A stretch of 29,686 bases of DNA from Rhodobacterales bacterium UBA5972 (GTDB lineage: Bacteria; Pseudomonadota; Alphaproteobacteria; Rhodobacterales; Rhodobacteraceae). The DNA lies in the NCBI GenBank assembly GCA_002430125.1, contig DJBQ01000049.1, positions 1 to 29,686 on the forward strand, given 5' to 3'. This document shows positions 18,853 to 26,553 of this stretch, in pieces. The notes beneath the pieces were generated by a model that searched no databases, was not told the DNA's origin, and saw only the letters and a program-made list of their open reading frames with translations. Numbering within the stretch: the stretch's first letter is position 1; every line of letters begins with the position of its first letter. The translations under genes and the position numbers were made by a program.

Positions 18853-19305
18853 TCAGGGCTTGAGGGCTTTGCGAATTTCGGCCTCGAGCATGTTGAGAAA
18901 CCGGGAGCGGTCGGTTTTGCTGAACGGTTTGCCGCCGCCCTGACGAAACGGGTCGGCGGCGCGCAGATCGGCCATCAGATCGCGGGTCGCAAGGCGGATG
19001 CCGATATTGGCCTGGGTGAAAACCTCGCCGTTATGCTGGATGACTTGCGCACCTGCGGCGATGCATTTGGCTGCCAGGGGGATGTCGCCGGTTACAACCA
19101 CGTCGCCTTTGACGGCGCGTTCGGCGATCCACATATCGGCGACATCCGGGCCGTCGGGCACGATGATGGTTTCGACCAGCGGATGCGGGTTGGGACGGAT
19201 GCCGCCGTTTGAGACGATAAAGACTTTGACGGCGTGGCGTTCGGCGACTTTTAGCGCTTCGGCTTTGACCGGGCAGGCATCGGCGTCAATGTATAGAGCG
19301 GTCAT
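18853..19305 (-). CDS. YaiI/YqxD (UPF0178, DUF188) family protein
   Basis: A 150-residue protein with the family start [17 protein letters not shown], which looks like an acidic metal-binding site of a PIN/NYN-like nuclease fold, then VDG-like [23 protein letters not shown] and the C-terminal [10 protein letters not shown] typical of UPF0178. Function is not established for the family; RNA processing is suggested by fold only. The ATG at 19305 is preferred over an in-frame ATG at 19356, which would run into the repeat element at 19331-19413. It lies 82 bases upstream of the EamA string on the same strand and may or may not share its transcript. Confidence 0.93.
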   Translation of the reverse strand: MTALYIDADACPVKAEALKVAERHAVKVFIVSNGGIRPNPHPLVETIIVPDGPDVADMWIAERAVKGDVVVTGDIPLAAKCIAAGAQVIQHNGEVFTQANIGIRLATRDLMADLRAADPFRQGGGKPFSKTDRSRFLNMLEAEIRKALKP

Positions 19306-19330
19306 CGGGGTGCTTTCGGTAGGGGGTTCT

Positions 19331-19413
19331 CCCGCCAGGCTGCGCCTGTTGGGCATGGCGGGGGGGCTTTGCCCCCCTCGACCCCCCAGGATATTTGGGC
19401 CTCTGAGAAATGC
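19331..19413 (-). repeat. Dispersed GC-rich intergenic repeat, copy 1, after the fghA stop
   Basis: The element begins 3 bases after the fghA stop. Read in the fghA direction it holds GCATTTCTCAGAGG, CAAATATCC, a G-run and a hairpin GGGGGGC-AAA-GCCCCCC (19361-19377), then a second nested hairpin (CCCGCCA 19331-19337 / TGGCGGG 19356-19362, with CAGGC-TGC-GCCTG inside it). The segment 19389-19413 matches 26532-26556 at 23 of 25 bases. Placed after a stop with strong hairpins, it probably works as a transcription terminator. Confidence 0.75.
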
Positions 19414-19416
19414 TGG

Positions 19417-20247
19417 TCAGGAGTAGAGCGCCTCGGCATGAAAGGCGATGTGGTCTTCCATGAAGGTCGAGACGAAGAAATAGCTGTGGTCATAGCCGGG
19501 TTGCATCCGGAAAGTGCCGTTCTGGGCGCGTTCGGCCATGGCCTCGGCCAGCGCTTGTGGGCGCAGGTTTTTGAGGAAGGGGTCATTGGTGCCCTGATCG
19601 ATCAGGATCGGGCCGTCAAAACCAGTGCTGCGCATCATCAGGCTGGCGTCGTGGCGGGCCCATGTGGTCTCGTCCTCGCCAAGATAGGCTGCGAGTTGGT
19701 TGCGGCCCCAGTCGGCGCCGGTCGGGTTGGCGATTGGCGCGAAGGCGGAGACGGATTTGTAGCGGCCGGGATGGTTCATCGCCAGGGTTAACGCGCCGTG
19801 CCCACCCATGGAGTGGCCGGAAATGGCCTGGGCGTCCTGATCCAGCATGAAGCCGTTGAACAGGAGCGCCGGCAGGTCGTGGGCGAGGTAATCCCACATC
19901 TGAAAATGCGGCTTCCACGGGTCCTGGGTTGCATTGACGTAAAAGCCAGCGCCTTGGCCGAGGGCGTAATCCTCGTCATCGGCAACACCCTCGCCGCGTG
20001 GGGAGGTGTCGGGGAAGACCACCGCGATGCCTTGTTCGGCGGCCCATTGTTGCGCGCCGGCTTTGATCATGGCGTTTTCGTGGGTGCAGGTGAGGCCCGA
20101 GAGATACCAGAGCAGCGGAACCTTGGTTGCGGCGGCTTCGGCCGGTAGAAACAGCCCGAAGGTCATGTCGCAATTGCAGGCGGTTGAACGGTGCGCATAG
20201 ACGCCTTGGGTGCCGCCAAAGCATTTGTTCTCGGATAGTGTTTTCAT
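19417..20247 (-). CDS. fghA: S-formylglutathione hydrolase
   Basis: A 276-residue esterase-D-type hydrolase that splits S-formylglutathione into formate and glutathione, the last step of glutathione-dependent formaldehyde oxidation. It has LWYLSGLTCTHENAMIKAGAQ (oxyanion hole region), DTSPRGEGVADDEDYALGQGAGFYV, the nucleophile elbow SGHSMGGHGAL, the acid in GTNDPFL and the His in GYDHSYFF. This is a full match to FGH/esterase D. AAGGGA lies 6 bases before the ATG. The dehydrogenase that makes its substrate is encoded upstream on the same strand (21784-22896), with two unrelated genes in between. Followed by a repeat-type terminator. Confidence 0.96.
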   Translation of the reverse strand: MKTLSENKCFGGTQGVYAHRSTACNCDMTFGLFLPAEAAATKVPLLWYLSGLTCTHENAMIKAGAQQWAAEQGIAVVFPDTSPRGEGVADDEDYALGQGAGFYVNATQDPWKPHFQMWDYLAHDLPALLFNGFMLDQDAQAISGHSMGGHGALTLAMNHPGRYKSVSAFAPIANPTGADWGRNQLAAYLGEDETTWARHDASLMMRSTGFDGPILIDQGTNDPFLKNLRPQALAEAMAERAQNGTFRMQPGYDHSYFFVSTFMEDHIAFHAEALYS

Positions 20248-20296
20248 GTCGCGTCCCTTTTGGTTTGGCTGTGCCTAACGCGGTTCAGTCGAGGGT

Positions 20297-21223
20297 TCAA
20301 CCGGAGACAAGGGAGATCACGTAAGTCAGGGTCAGTACCGAGGCGGCGGTTGAGATCAGGATGGTTGAGGAGACGCGCAAAGGGGCGATGCCGTAATGTT
20401 GCGCGAGGATATAGACATTGCCCGCGGTTGGCATCGCGGCGGCGGCGATCATCACGGCGGCGGTAAAGGGCGGGACGGTGAAGATTTGCGTGGCGGCAAA
20501 GGTGACGGCCAGCGGGTGCAGGGCAAGTTTGGCGGTGGACAGCCAGAGCGCGACGGATTTCCGTTCGGCGGATTTGGAGGCGAGTGAAGCGCCGATAGCA
20601 AACAGCGCACCGGGGGTGGCGGCGGCACCGAGCAGGGTGAGAAACTCGGTTGCCGGTGTGGGCAGGGGCAGGCTGAGGCTTGACCAGATCAGGCCTAGCG
20701 TCATTGCCATAACCATGGGGTTTTTCACCAGGCCAAGGGCGATCGGGCCAAGGACCGCGAGGTTCATTCTGCCGTCGCGGCTGGCCGATATCAGGATCAC
20801 GATCAGGCTGCCAAACACGATCAGGTCGGTGCCAAGCACGATCATCATCGGGCCGACGGCTTGCGGGCCCATCAACAGGACAAGTAGCGGGATGCCAAGG
20901 AAACCGACATTGCCGATGGCGGCACATTGGGCCTCGATCGCGGCTTGCTCAAGGCCGGTTTTGCGCCAGAGGGCGACGGCGGTGGCAAGCAGGTAGACCG
21001 ACAGTGTGGCGGTGAGATAGGCGAATACTGCCTGCGTGTCGAAAACCTGCGCCATATCAAGCGTGGCAGCAAAGCGGAACAGCATGGCGGAGAGCGCGAA
21101 GTAAAAGACGAATTTGGTGAGGTGCGCGGTGGCCTGTTCGCTGAAGAACCCGCGACGGGCGGCAAGATAGCCGAGGCCGAGAATGGCAAAGAAGGGCAGG
21201 GTTTTCAGGAAGATGGGGAGCAT
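20297..21223 (-). CDS. AEC-family (auxin efflux carrier-like) transporter
   Basis: A 308-residue membrane protein with about ten hydrophobic segments in two halves. It starts FLKTLPFFAILGLGYLAARRG, a typical AEC opening, and has IGNVGFLGIPLLVLLMG (the conserved N-x-G-x-x-G-x-P block), ATPGALFAIGASLA and AAAAMPTAGNVYILAQHYG, the matching motif in the second half. The family carries dicarboxylates such as malonate or malate, or other anions; nothing here fixes the substrate. It lies 49 bases upstream of fghA on the same strand and is separated from the GNAT gene by a repeat-type terminator, so it probably has its own promoter and may co-transcribe fghA. Confidence 0.9.
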   Translation of the reverse strand: MLPIFLKTLPFFAILGLGYLAARRGFFSEQATAHLTKFVFYFALSAMLFRFAATLDMAQVFDTQAVFAYLTATLSVYLLATAVALWRKTGLEQAAIEAQCAAIGNVGFLGIPLLVLLMGPQAVGPMMIVLGTDLIVFGSLIVILISASRDGRMNLAVLGPIALGLVKNPMVMAMTLGLIWSSLSLPLPTPATEFLTLLGAAATPGALFAIGASLASKSAERKSVALWLSTAKLALHPLAVTFAATQIFTVPPFTAAVMIAAAAMPTAGNVYILAQHYGIAPLRVSSTILISTAASVLTLTYVISLVSG

Positions 21224-21249
21224 TCTGGTGGTTCTTTATATGTTGAGCG

Positions 21250-21298
21250 CCGGGGGCAGTCTGCCCCCGGACCCCCGAGAGTATTTCTGAAACTTTGA
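21250..21298 (-). repeat. Dispersed GC-rich intergenic repeat, copy 2, after the GNAT stop
   Basis: A strong hairpin, CCGGGGGC (21250-21257) / GCCCCCGG (21263-21270) with a 5-base loop, is followed on the plus strand by ACCCCCGAGAGTATTTCTG. This is the same layout as copy 1 (hairpin, C-run, A/T-rich core) with a diverged core. It begins a few bases after the GNAT stop codon. Likely terminator. Confidence 0.6.
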
Positions 21299-21301
21299 TG
21301 G

Positions 21302-21787
21302 TCAGAGGGTTTTGTAAAGGATCAGTGCATCGACAAAACCTTCGGTCGGGTGGTTGAAAGCGTTGGGGAGGCGGCCGACCTCGGTAAAGCCATTGTCAGA
21401 CCAGATTTTCAGGGCGTCGGCATTGGTGGTGACCACAAAGTTGAATTGCATGGCGCGGTAGCCTTGGGCGCGGGCCGTTTCAAGCGCGTGGGCCAGCATT
21501 TTTCGCGCGATGCCTTTGCCGCGCGCGTTCGGAGCGGTTGCAAAGCCGCAATTGCAGACATGCGCGCCGCCGCCCAACTGGTTGGGGGTGAGGTAATAGG
21601 TGCCGAGGGTTTGGTTATCCTCGACGGCAATATACCCCGTGTGGTGGCCGCCCAGCCAGTAAGACAAAGCCTCTTCGCGGAAGATGTCGGTAGGCTGGGC
21701 GTAGGTGTCACCGGCGCGGAAGGTCGGCTGTAAGATCGCCCAGATAGCGTTGTGGTCTTTTGAGGTTGATCGGTGGATGTTGTTCAA
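21302..21787 (-). CDS. GNAT-family N-acetyltransferase
   Basis: A 161-residue acetyltransferase. The acetyl-CoA pyrophosphate loop appears as NARGKGIARKMLAHAL (R-x-x-G-x-A type), after the strand CNCGFATAP. The C-terminal ALKIWSDNGFTEVGRLPNAF is the usual last motif. The substrate (amine, amino acid or protein N-terminus) is unknown. The start is a TTG that overlaps the alcohol dehydrogenase stop as TTGA, pointing to coupled translation from the dehydrogenase message. It is followed by a repeat-type terminator, so the two probably form a two-gene operon. Confidence 0.9.
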   Translation of the reverse strand: MNNIHRSTSKDHNAIWAILQPTFRAGDTYAQPTDIFREEALSYWLGGHHTGYIAVEDNQTLGTYYLTPNQLGGGAHVCNCGFATAPNARGKGIARKMLAHALETARAQGYRAMQFNFVVTTNADALKIWSDNGFTEVGRLPNAFNHPTEGFVDALILYKTL

Positions 21788-22896
21788 TACTCAACCACCG
21801 CGCGGATGCTCTCGCCGGAATGCATCAGATCAAAGCCCTTGTTGATGTCGTCAAGTTTGAGTTTGTGGGTGATCATCGGGTCGATCTCGATCTTGCCCTG
21901 CATGTACCAGTCGACGATCTTTGGCACGTCGGTGCGCCCGCTGGCCCCGCCAAAGGCAGTGCCGCGCCATGACCGGCCGGTGACCAGCTGGAAGGGGCGG
22001 GTCGAGATTTCGGCACCTGCAGGGGCGACGCCGATGATGATGCTTTCGCCCCAGCCTTTGTGGGCGCTTTCAAGGGCTGTGCGCATGACGTTGACGTTGC
22101 CGGTGGCGTCAAAGGTGTAATCTGCCCCGCCCTTGGTCAGTTCAACCAGATGGCCGACAAGATCGCCTTTGACCTCGGACGGGTTGACGAAATCGGTCAT
22201 GCCGAAATGCGTGGCCATCGGAACTTTGGACGGGTTGAGATCAACGCCGACGATTTGGTCGGCACCTGCAAGGCGCAGGCCCTGCACGACATTGAGACCG
22301 ATACCGCCCAGGCCGAACACGATGGCGCGGCTGCCGATTTCGACTTTGGCGGTGTTGATAACAGCGCCGATGCCGGTGGTTACACCGCAGCCGATGTAAC
22401 AGATTTTGTCAAACGGCGCGTCTTTGCGCACTTTGGCCAAGGCGATTTCCGGCAGGACGGTGTGGTTGGCGAAGGTCGAGCAGCCCATGTAATGCAGGAT
22501 CGGCGTGCCGTTCAGCATGGAAAAGCGCGAGGTGCCGTCGGGCATCAGGCCCTGGCCCTGGGTGCCGCGGATCGCTTGGCAAAGGTTGGTTTTCGGGTTG
22601 AGGCAGTAATCACATTGCCGGCATTCGGGGGTGTAAAGCGGGATTACGTGGTCGCCCGGTTGCAGGCTGGTGACGCCGGGGCCGACCTCCAGAACAATGC
22701 CGGCGCCTTCGTGGCCGAGAATGGCAGGAAACAGGCCTTCGGGGTCGGCGCCGGACAGGGTGAATTCGTCGGTGTGGCAAATGCCGGTGGCTTTGATTTC
22801 AACCAGAACCTCGCCGGCGCGGGGGCCGTCCAGATTGACCTCCATGATTTCAAGTGGTTGTCCGGCTTTCATGGCGACTGCGGCGCGTGTTCTCAT
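21784..22896 (-). CDS. adhC: S-(hydroxymethyl)glutathione dehydrogenase (class III alcohol dehydrogenase)
   Basis: A 370-residue zinc alcohol dehydrogenase oxidising the formaldehyde-glutathione adduct to S-formylglutathione with NAD. It shows ATGICHTDEF and GHEGAGIV (catalytic zinc Cys and His), the structural-zinc cluster CRQCDYCLNPKTNLC, FANHTVLPEIALAK, CGVTTGIGAV and the NAD-binding GLGGIGLNVVQGLRLAGA. TAFGGASGRTDVPK near the end is typical of class III. The ATG at 22896 has GGGGAG 8 bases upstream. The frame stays open for a further 167 codons upstream, but that stretch runs into glpD and is not coding. Symbols flhA, adhI and frmA are used for the same enzyme. Confidence 0.95.
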   Translation of the reverse strand: MRTRAAVAMKAGQPLEIMEVNLDGPRAGEVLVEIKATGICHTDEFTLSGADPEGLFPAILGHEGAGIVLEVGPGVTSLQPGDHVIPLYTPECRQCDYCLNPKTNLCQAIRGTQGQGLMPDGTSRFSMLNGTPILHYMGCSTFANHTVLPEIALAKVRKDAPFDKICYIGCGVTTGIGAVINTAKVEIGSRAIVFGLGGIGLNVVQGLRLAGADQIVGVDLNPSKVPMATHFGMTDFVNPSEVKGDLVGHLVELTKGGADYTFDATGNVNVMRTALESAHKGWGESIIIGVAPAGAEISTRPFQLVTGRSWRGTAFGGASGRTDVPKIVDWYMQGKIEIDPMITHKLKLDDINKGFDLMHSGESIRAVVEY

Positions 22897-23049
22897 TGCT
22901 ATTGCTCCCCGTATTTGGCGTAAATTGCGCGTGCACCCTGCGGGATTTCTGCGATTGTTGCAAGTTCCGAGATGTAGATTGGAGAGTTTTCTAATGTTGC
23001 AGTCAGCGGTGATTGGCATAGTCTTAGGGTGAATCAAACTGGCAGGAAA

Positions 23050-24564
23050 ATGAAAAGTAACCTTAACACAGATATCGCTGATGTACTGATCATTGGCGGG
23101 GGTGTGAACGGCACCGGCATTGCGCGCGATGCGGCGGGGCGCGGTGCGTCGGTGGTACTGGTCGAGCAGGGCGATCTGGCGTCGGCAACCTCGTCGGCGT
23201 CGACCAAGCTGTTTCATGGCGGGCTTAGATACCTGGAGCAATACGACTTTTTGTTGGTGCGCAAGGCGCTGAAGGAACGCGAGATTTTGTTGCGGAATAT
23301 GCCGCATATCTCGCGACCGATGCGGTTTGTGTTGCCGCATGTCAAAGGCATGCGGCCTGCATGGATGCTGCGGATCGGTCTGTTCATTTATGATCACTTA
23401 GGCGGGCGCAGTATGTTGCCGGGCACGCATGTGCTGGATTTGCGGACGGATATCGCTGGCGGCCCGCTGAAAGCCGGGTTTCGGTGGGCGTTTGAATATT
23501 CGGATGGCTGGGTGGATGACGCGCGTTTGGTTGTGCTGAACGCATGTGATGCCGCGGACCGGGGGGCGCAGGTTTTGACCCGCACCAAGCTGGTCGCAGC
23601 ACGTCGCGAGGGCGGCCATTGGGTCGCTGATTTGCAGGACACGCGCACGGGTGCGGTTGTGCAAAAGCGCGCGCGGGCGTTGGTGAATGCGGGTGGTCCT
23701 TGGGTCAACAAGGTGATTGATGCGCTGGATGGGGTGGTGCCGCCTGATCCGGTGCGATTGGTTCGGGGGTCACATATTGTGGTCAGGAAACTGTTTGACC
23801 ATGACCGGGCGTATTTCTTTCAGTTGCCGGACGGGCGGATCATTTTCGCGATTCCGTATCAGGGCGAGTTTACGTTGATTGGCACGACGGATGTTGATCA
23901 CACGGGCGATCCTGCAACGGCTGAATGTTCCGCCGAGGAGGCCGCCTATTTGTGCCGCGCCGCCTCGGATTACTTTTCGCAAGCGGTGGCGGTTTCGGAT
24001 ATCGTCTGGACCTATTCGGGCGTGCGGCCCTTGGATGATACATTGGAAGGCAATGCCAGCACGGCGTCGCGGGATTATCATATCAAGGTAAGTGACCAGA
24101 ACGGGCAGGCGCCTTTGATCAGCATTTATGGCGGGAAAATCACCACATTTCGAAAGCTGTCCGAGCAGGCGGTTGCGGAACTTGGCGAATATATCGAACT
24201 GACCGGCCAGCCCTGGACGGATCACACACCGCTGCCGGGGGGTGATTTCCCGATGGATGGCCGCGCGGCTTTGGCTGACAAACTGGCAGCGGGTTATCCG
24301 TTTTTGGGGTTGGAGGTTTGTCGGCGGATGGTGTCGGCCTATGGCACCTTGGCCTGGAAAATGCTGGGAGACGCGAAAACGACCGATGATCTGGGGCAGG
24401 ATTTTGGTGGTGGATTGTTCGGCTGTGAAGTCAGGTGGCTGGTGGCGCGGGAATTTGCGCTAACCGCCGAGGATATTTTGTGGCGGCGAAGCAAACTTGG
24501 TCTGGTTGTCTCGCCCGCGCAGGCGGCCGTGCTGGATGGTTGGCTGAAAGAGGTGGGCGCGTGA
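23050..24564 (+). CDS. glpD: FAD-dependent glycerol-3-phosphate dehydrogenase
   Basis: A 504-residue flavoenzyme that oxidises sn-glycerol-3-phosphate to dihydroxyacetone phosphate and passes electrons to ubiquinone at the inner membrane. The FAD-binding Rossmann motif is [21 protein letters not shown] near the N-terminus, followed by [19 protein letters not shown], a GlpD hallmark. Later blocks are [32 protein letters not shown] and [13 protein letters not shown]. The ATG at 23050 has AGGA just upstream; an in-frame GTG at 23029 is less likely. It overlaps glpK as GTGA, forming a glpD-glpK operon. It diverges from adhC with 153 bases between; no repressor gene such as glpR is in the window. 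Confidence 0.96.
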   Translation: MKSNLNTDIADVLIIGGGVNGTGIARDAAGRGASVVLVEQGDLASATSSASTKLFHGGLRYLEQYDFLLVRKALKEREILLRNMPHISRPMRFVLPHVKGMRPAWMLRIGLFIYDHLGGRSMLPGTHVLDLRTDIAGGPLKAGFRWAFEYSDGWVDDARLVVLNACDAADRGAQVLTRTKLVAARREGGHWVADLQDTRTGAVVQKRARALVNAGGPWVNKVIDALDGVVPPDPVRLVRGSHIVVRKLFDHDRAYFFQLPDGRIIFAIPYQGEFTLIGTTDVDHTGDPATAECSAEEAAYLCRAASDYFSQAVAVSDIVWTYSGVRPLDDTLEGNASTASRDYHIKVSDQNGQAPLISIYGGKITTFRKLSEQAVAELGEYIELTGQPWTDHTPLPGGDFPMDGRAALADKLAAGYPFLGLEVCRRMVSAYGTLAWKMLGDAKTTDDLGQDFGGGLFGCEVRWLVAREFALTAEDILWRRSKLGLVVSPAQAAVLDGWLKEVGA

Positions 24565-26054
24565 AGTATTTGCTGGCGATTGATCAAGGCACAACCTCGA
24601 CAAGGGCGATGCTGTTTGATGAAAAGCTGCACCCCCGCGCTGTTGGGCAGCAGGAGTTTGCACAACATTTCCCCAAGTCCGGCTGGGTTGAACATGACCC
24701 GGAAGATATCTGGCAGTCCGTTCTGGCGACGTGCCAAACGGCCTTGGCGGGGGTTGATCCGGCCTTGGTTGCAGCGATTGGCATCACCAATCAACGCGAA
24801 ACAGTTGTGGTTTGGGACAGGGACACCGGGCTGCCGGTTTACAATGCGATTGTCTGGCAAGACCGGCGCACTGCCGAGGTTTGTGCCAGATTAAAGGCGG
24901 CCGGGGCCGAAGCGATGGTTACGGCCAAAACCGGCTTGCTGCTGGACCCGTACTTTTCTGCCAGCAAAATCGAGTGGATTTTGGACAATGTTGCCGGTGC
25001 CCGCGCTAGGGCCATTGCTGGCAGGTTGCTGGTGGGCACGATTGACAGTTTCCTGATCTGGCGACTGACAGGTGGTGCGGTGCATGCCACTGACGCGACC
25101 AATGCGTCGCGCACCATGCTTTACAATATCGACAGCGGTGCGTGGGATGTCGAGTTGCTGGCGCTGTTTGACATTCCGGCGGCGATGTTGCCGGTGGTCA
25201 AAGATTGTGCGGATGACTTTGGCGAAACCGACCCGGCGCTGTTTGGATACAGCATACCCATTCGGGGGGTCGCGGGGGATCAGCAGGCGGCGACAGTGGG
25301 GCAAGCTTGTTTCAAGCCGGGGATGATGAAATCGACCTATGGAACCGGTTGCTTTGCGTTGCTGAACACAGGAGCCGAGCGGGTAGCCTCGTCAAACCGC
25401 TTGCTGACCACGATTGCGTATCAGCTGGACGGGGTGCCGACATATGCGTTGGAGGGGTCGATTTTCGTGGCGGGTGCTGTGGTTCAATGGCTGCGTGACG
25501 GGCTGCGGCTGATTGATGACGCAAGCCAGATGCAGGGCTTGGCCGAAGCTGCTGATCCAGCGCAACATGTCTATCTGGTGCCTGCCTTCACCGGCCTTGG
25601 CGCGCCCTATTGGGACGCTGAAAGCCGCGGAGCGATTTTTGGTCTGACGCGCGGCACCGGGCCGAAAGAACTGGCAAAAGCCGCACTGGAAAGCGTGGCG
25701 TTTCAGACGCGCGATCTGATGCAGGCGATGCGGGCCGATTGGGCGGGGGCGGGTGATACGGTTTTGCGGGTTGATGGCGGTATGACGGCCAGTGACTGGA
25801 CGATGCAGGCGGTCGCCGATCAGTTGGGCGCGCCAGTCGACCGCCCGGTTGTCACGGAAACCACAGCGCTGGGTGCGGCCTATTTGGCTGGTTTGGCGGT
25901 CGGACTGTGCCCCTCGCCGGATGAATTTGCGCAGATTTGGTCGCTTGAGCGGCGGTTTGAGCCAAGGCTGGACAAGACGACGCGTGACGCAGCCTATGCA
26001 GGTTGGCAAGACGCAGTGCGCCGGACGTTAAGCACTGGCGGTGTGATCCCTTGA
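24561..26054 (+). CDS. glpK: Glycerol kinase
   Basis: A 497-residue FGGY-family kinase that phosphorylates glycerol to glycerol-3-phosphate, the substrate of GlpD. The start [18 protein letters not shown] holds the phosphate-binding loop. [26 protein letters not shown] and [14 protein letters not shown] are glycerol-kinase blocks, and [27 protein letters not shown] and [13 protein letters not shown] complete the catalytic and ATP sites. The GTG at 24561 overlaps the glpD stop by 4 bases; the longer frame upstream lies inside glpD. Length is standard. No facilitator (glpF) or ABC glycerol importer is seen in the window. Confidence 0.96.
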   Translation: MKYLLAIDQGTTSTRAMLFDEKLHPRAVGQQEFAQHFPKSGWVEHDPEDIWQSVLATCQTALAGVDPALVAAIGITNQRETVVVWDRDTGLPVYNAIVWQDRRTAEVCARLKAAGAEAMVTAKTGLLLDPYFSASKIEWILDNVAGARARAIAGRLLVGTIDSFLIWRLTGGAVHATDATNASRTMLYNIDSGAWDVELLALFDIPAAMLPVVKDCADDFGETDPALFGYSIPIRGVAGDQQAATVGQACFKPGMMKSTYGTGCFALLNTGAERVASSNRLLTTIAYQLDGVPTYALEGSIFVAGAVVQWLRDGLRLIDDASQMQGLAEAADPAQHVYLVPAFTGLGAPYWDAESRGAIFGLTRGTGPKELAKAALESVAFQTRDLMQAMRADWAGAGDTVLRVDGGMTASDWTMQAVADQLGAPVDRPVVTETTALGAAYLAGLAVGLCPSPDEFAQIWSLERRFEPRLDKTTRDAAYAGWQDAVRRTLSTGGVIP

Positions 26055-26229
26055 TGTAATTCCCAAGGCAGCATAGATGTATTGGTACTGCTGACGGCGG
26101 AATATCCGGCGCGACCTTTGAGGGGCTGCAGGGATATTGCACCGGTTGCCAATGCGATCACTGAATTCCAAACAAACCAAGTGGGTCAGGCTGTCGTAGA
26201 CAGGACCAAACCCCGAAAAGGATGCGATT

Positions 26230-26364
26230 ATGGCCAAAGGTAACAAAGTTAAAAGCAACAAAGAAATTAAGAAACCCAAGCAGGTCAAGCCAAAAGCCGC
26301 CGCTGCAACTGGCGCTCGTCCGGGATCAGAGCCGCTGGTTTTCGGCAACAAAAAAGTGAAATAG
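26230..26364 (+). CDS. Small lysine-rich protein, 44 residues
   Basis: A short ORF starting MAKGNKVKSNKEIKKPK with a strong ribosome-binding site, AAAAGGA (26216-26222), 7 bases before its ATG. It has 12 Lys and 1 Arg against 2 Glu, a central KAAAATGARPG linker and an end LVFGNKKVK. The protein is probably unstructured and nucleic-acid or ribosome associated, but no domain is recognised. I recall similar small basic ORFs starting MAKG..KSNKE..KPK in other alphaproteobacteria, which supports it being real; this is memory, not a search. It follows glpK after 175 bases in which I see no other gene, and precedes the inverted repeat at 26454. Confidence 0.75.
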   Translation: MAKGNKVKSNKEIKKPKQVKPKAAAATGARPGSEPLVFGNKKVK

Positions 26365-26453
26365 CTGACCGCAAATGTGGGCCGTTTGAGACAACCCTGC
26401 TTTTTCCAAGTCAGGGGGCGTCTGCTCCGTAGCCACCGGTTTGCGCGAATTGG

Positions 26454-26553
26454 TTTCTCAGAGGTTCAAATATCCCCGCCGGAGGCTTAAAAGTTTTTCG
26501 GCGGGATAATTGGATTCTATGCCTCCGGCGGGGATATTTGTACCTCTGAGAAA
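26454..26553. repeat. 33-bp inverted repeat built from two copies of the dispersed intergenic repeat
   Basis: The arms 26454-26486 and 26521-26553 are complementary at 32 of 33 positions, with a 34-base loop. The right arm is the dispersed repeat core (CCTCTGAGAAATGC and GGATATTTG, as at 19389-19413). The left arm is the same core in the opposite orientation. The right arm is also translated as the last codons of dnaE2, whose stop lies in the loop at 26517-26519. It may serve as a bidirectional terminator for dnaE2 and the small-protein gene, and it could extrude as a cruciform. Confidence 0.9.

Noticed and set aside
22060..22923. 287-codon plus-strand open frame opposite adhC
   Set aside because: It is antisense to a well-conserved gene and has no family resemblance.
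22897..23397. 167-codon in-frame upstream extension of adhC
   Set aside because: It runs through the intergenic region and into the glpD 5' end on the opposite strand, and class III alcohol dehydrogenases start at about MRTRAAV with a good ribosome-binding site there.
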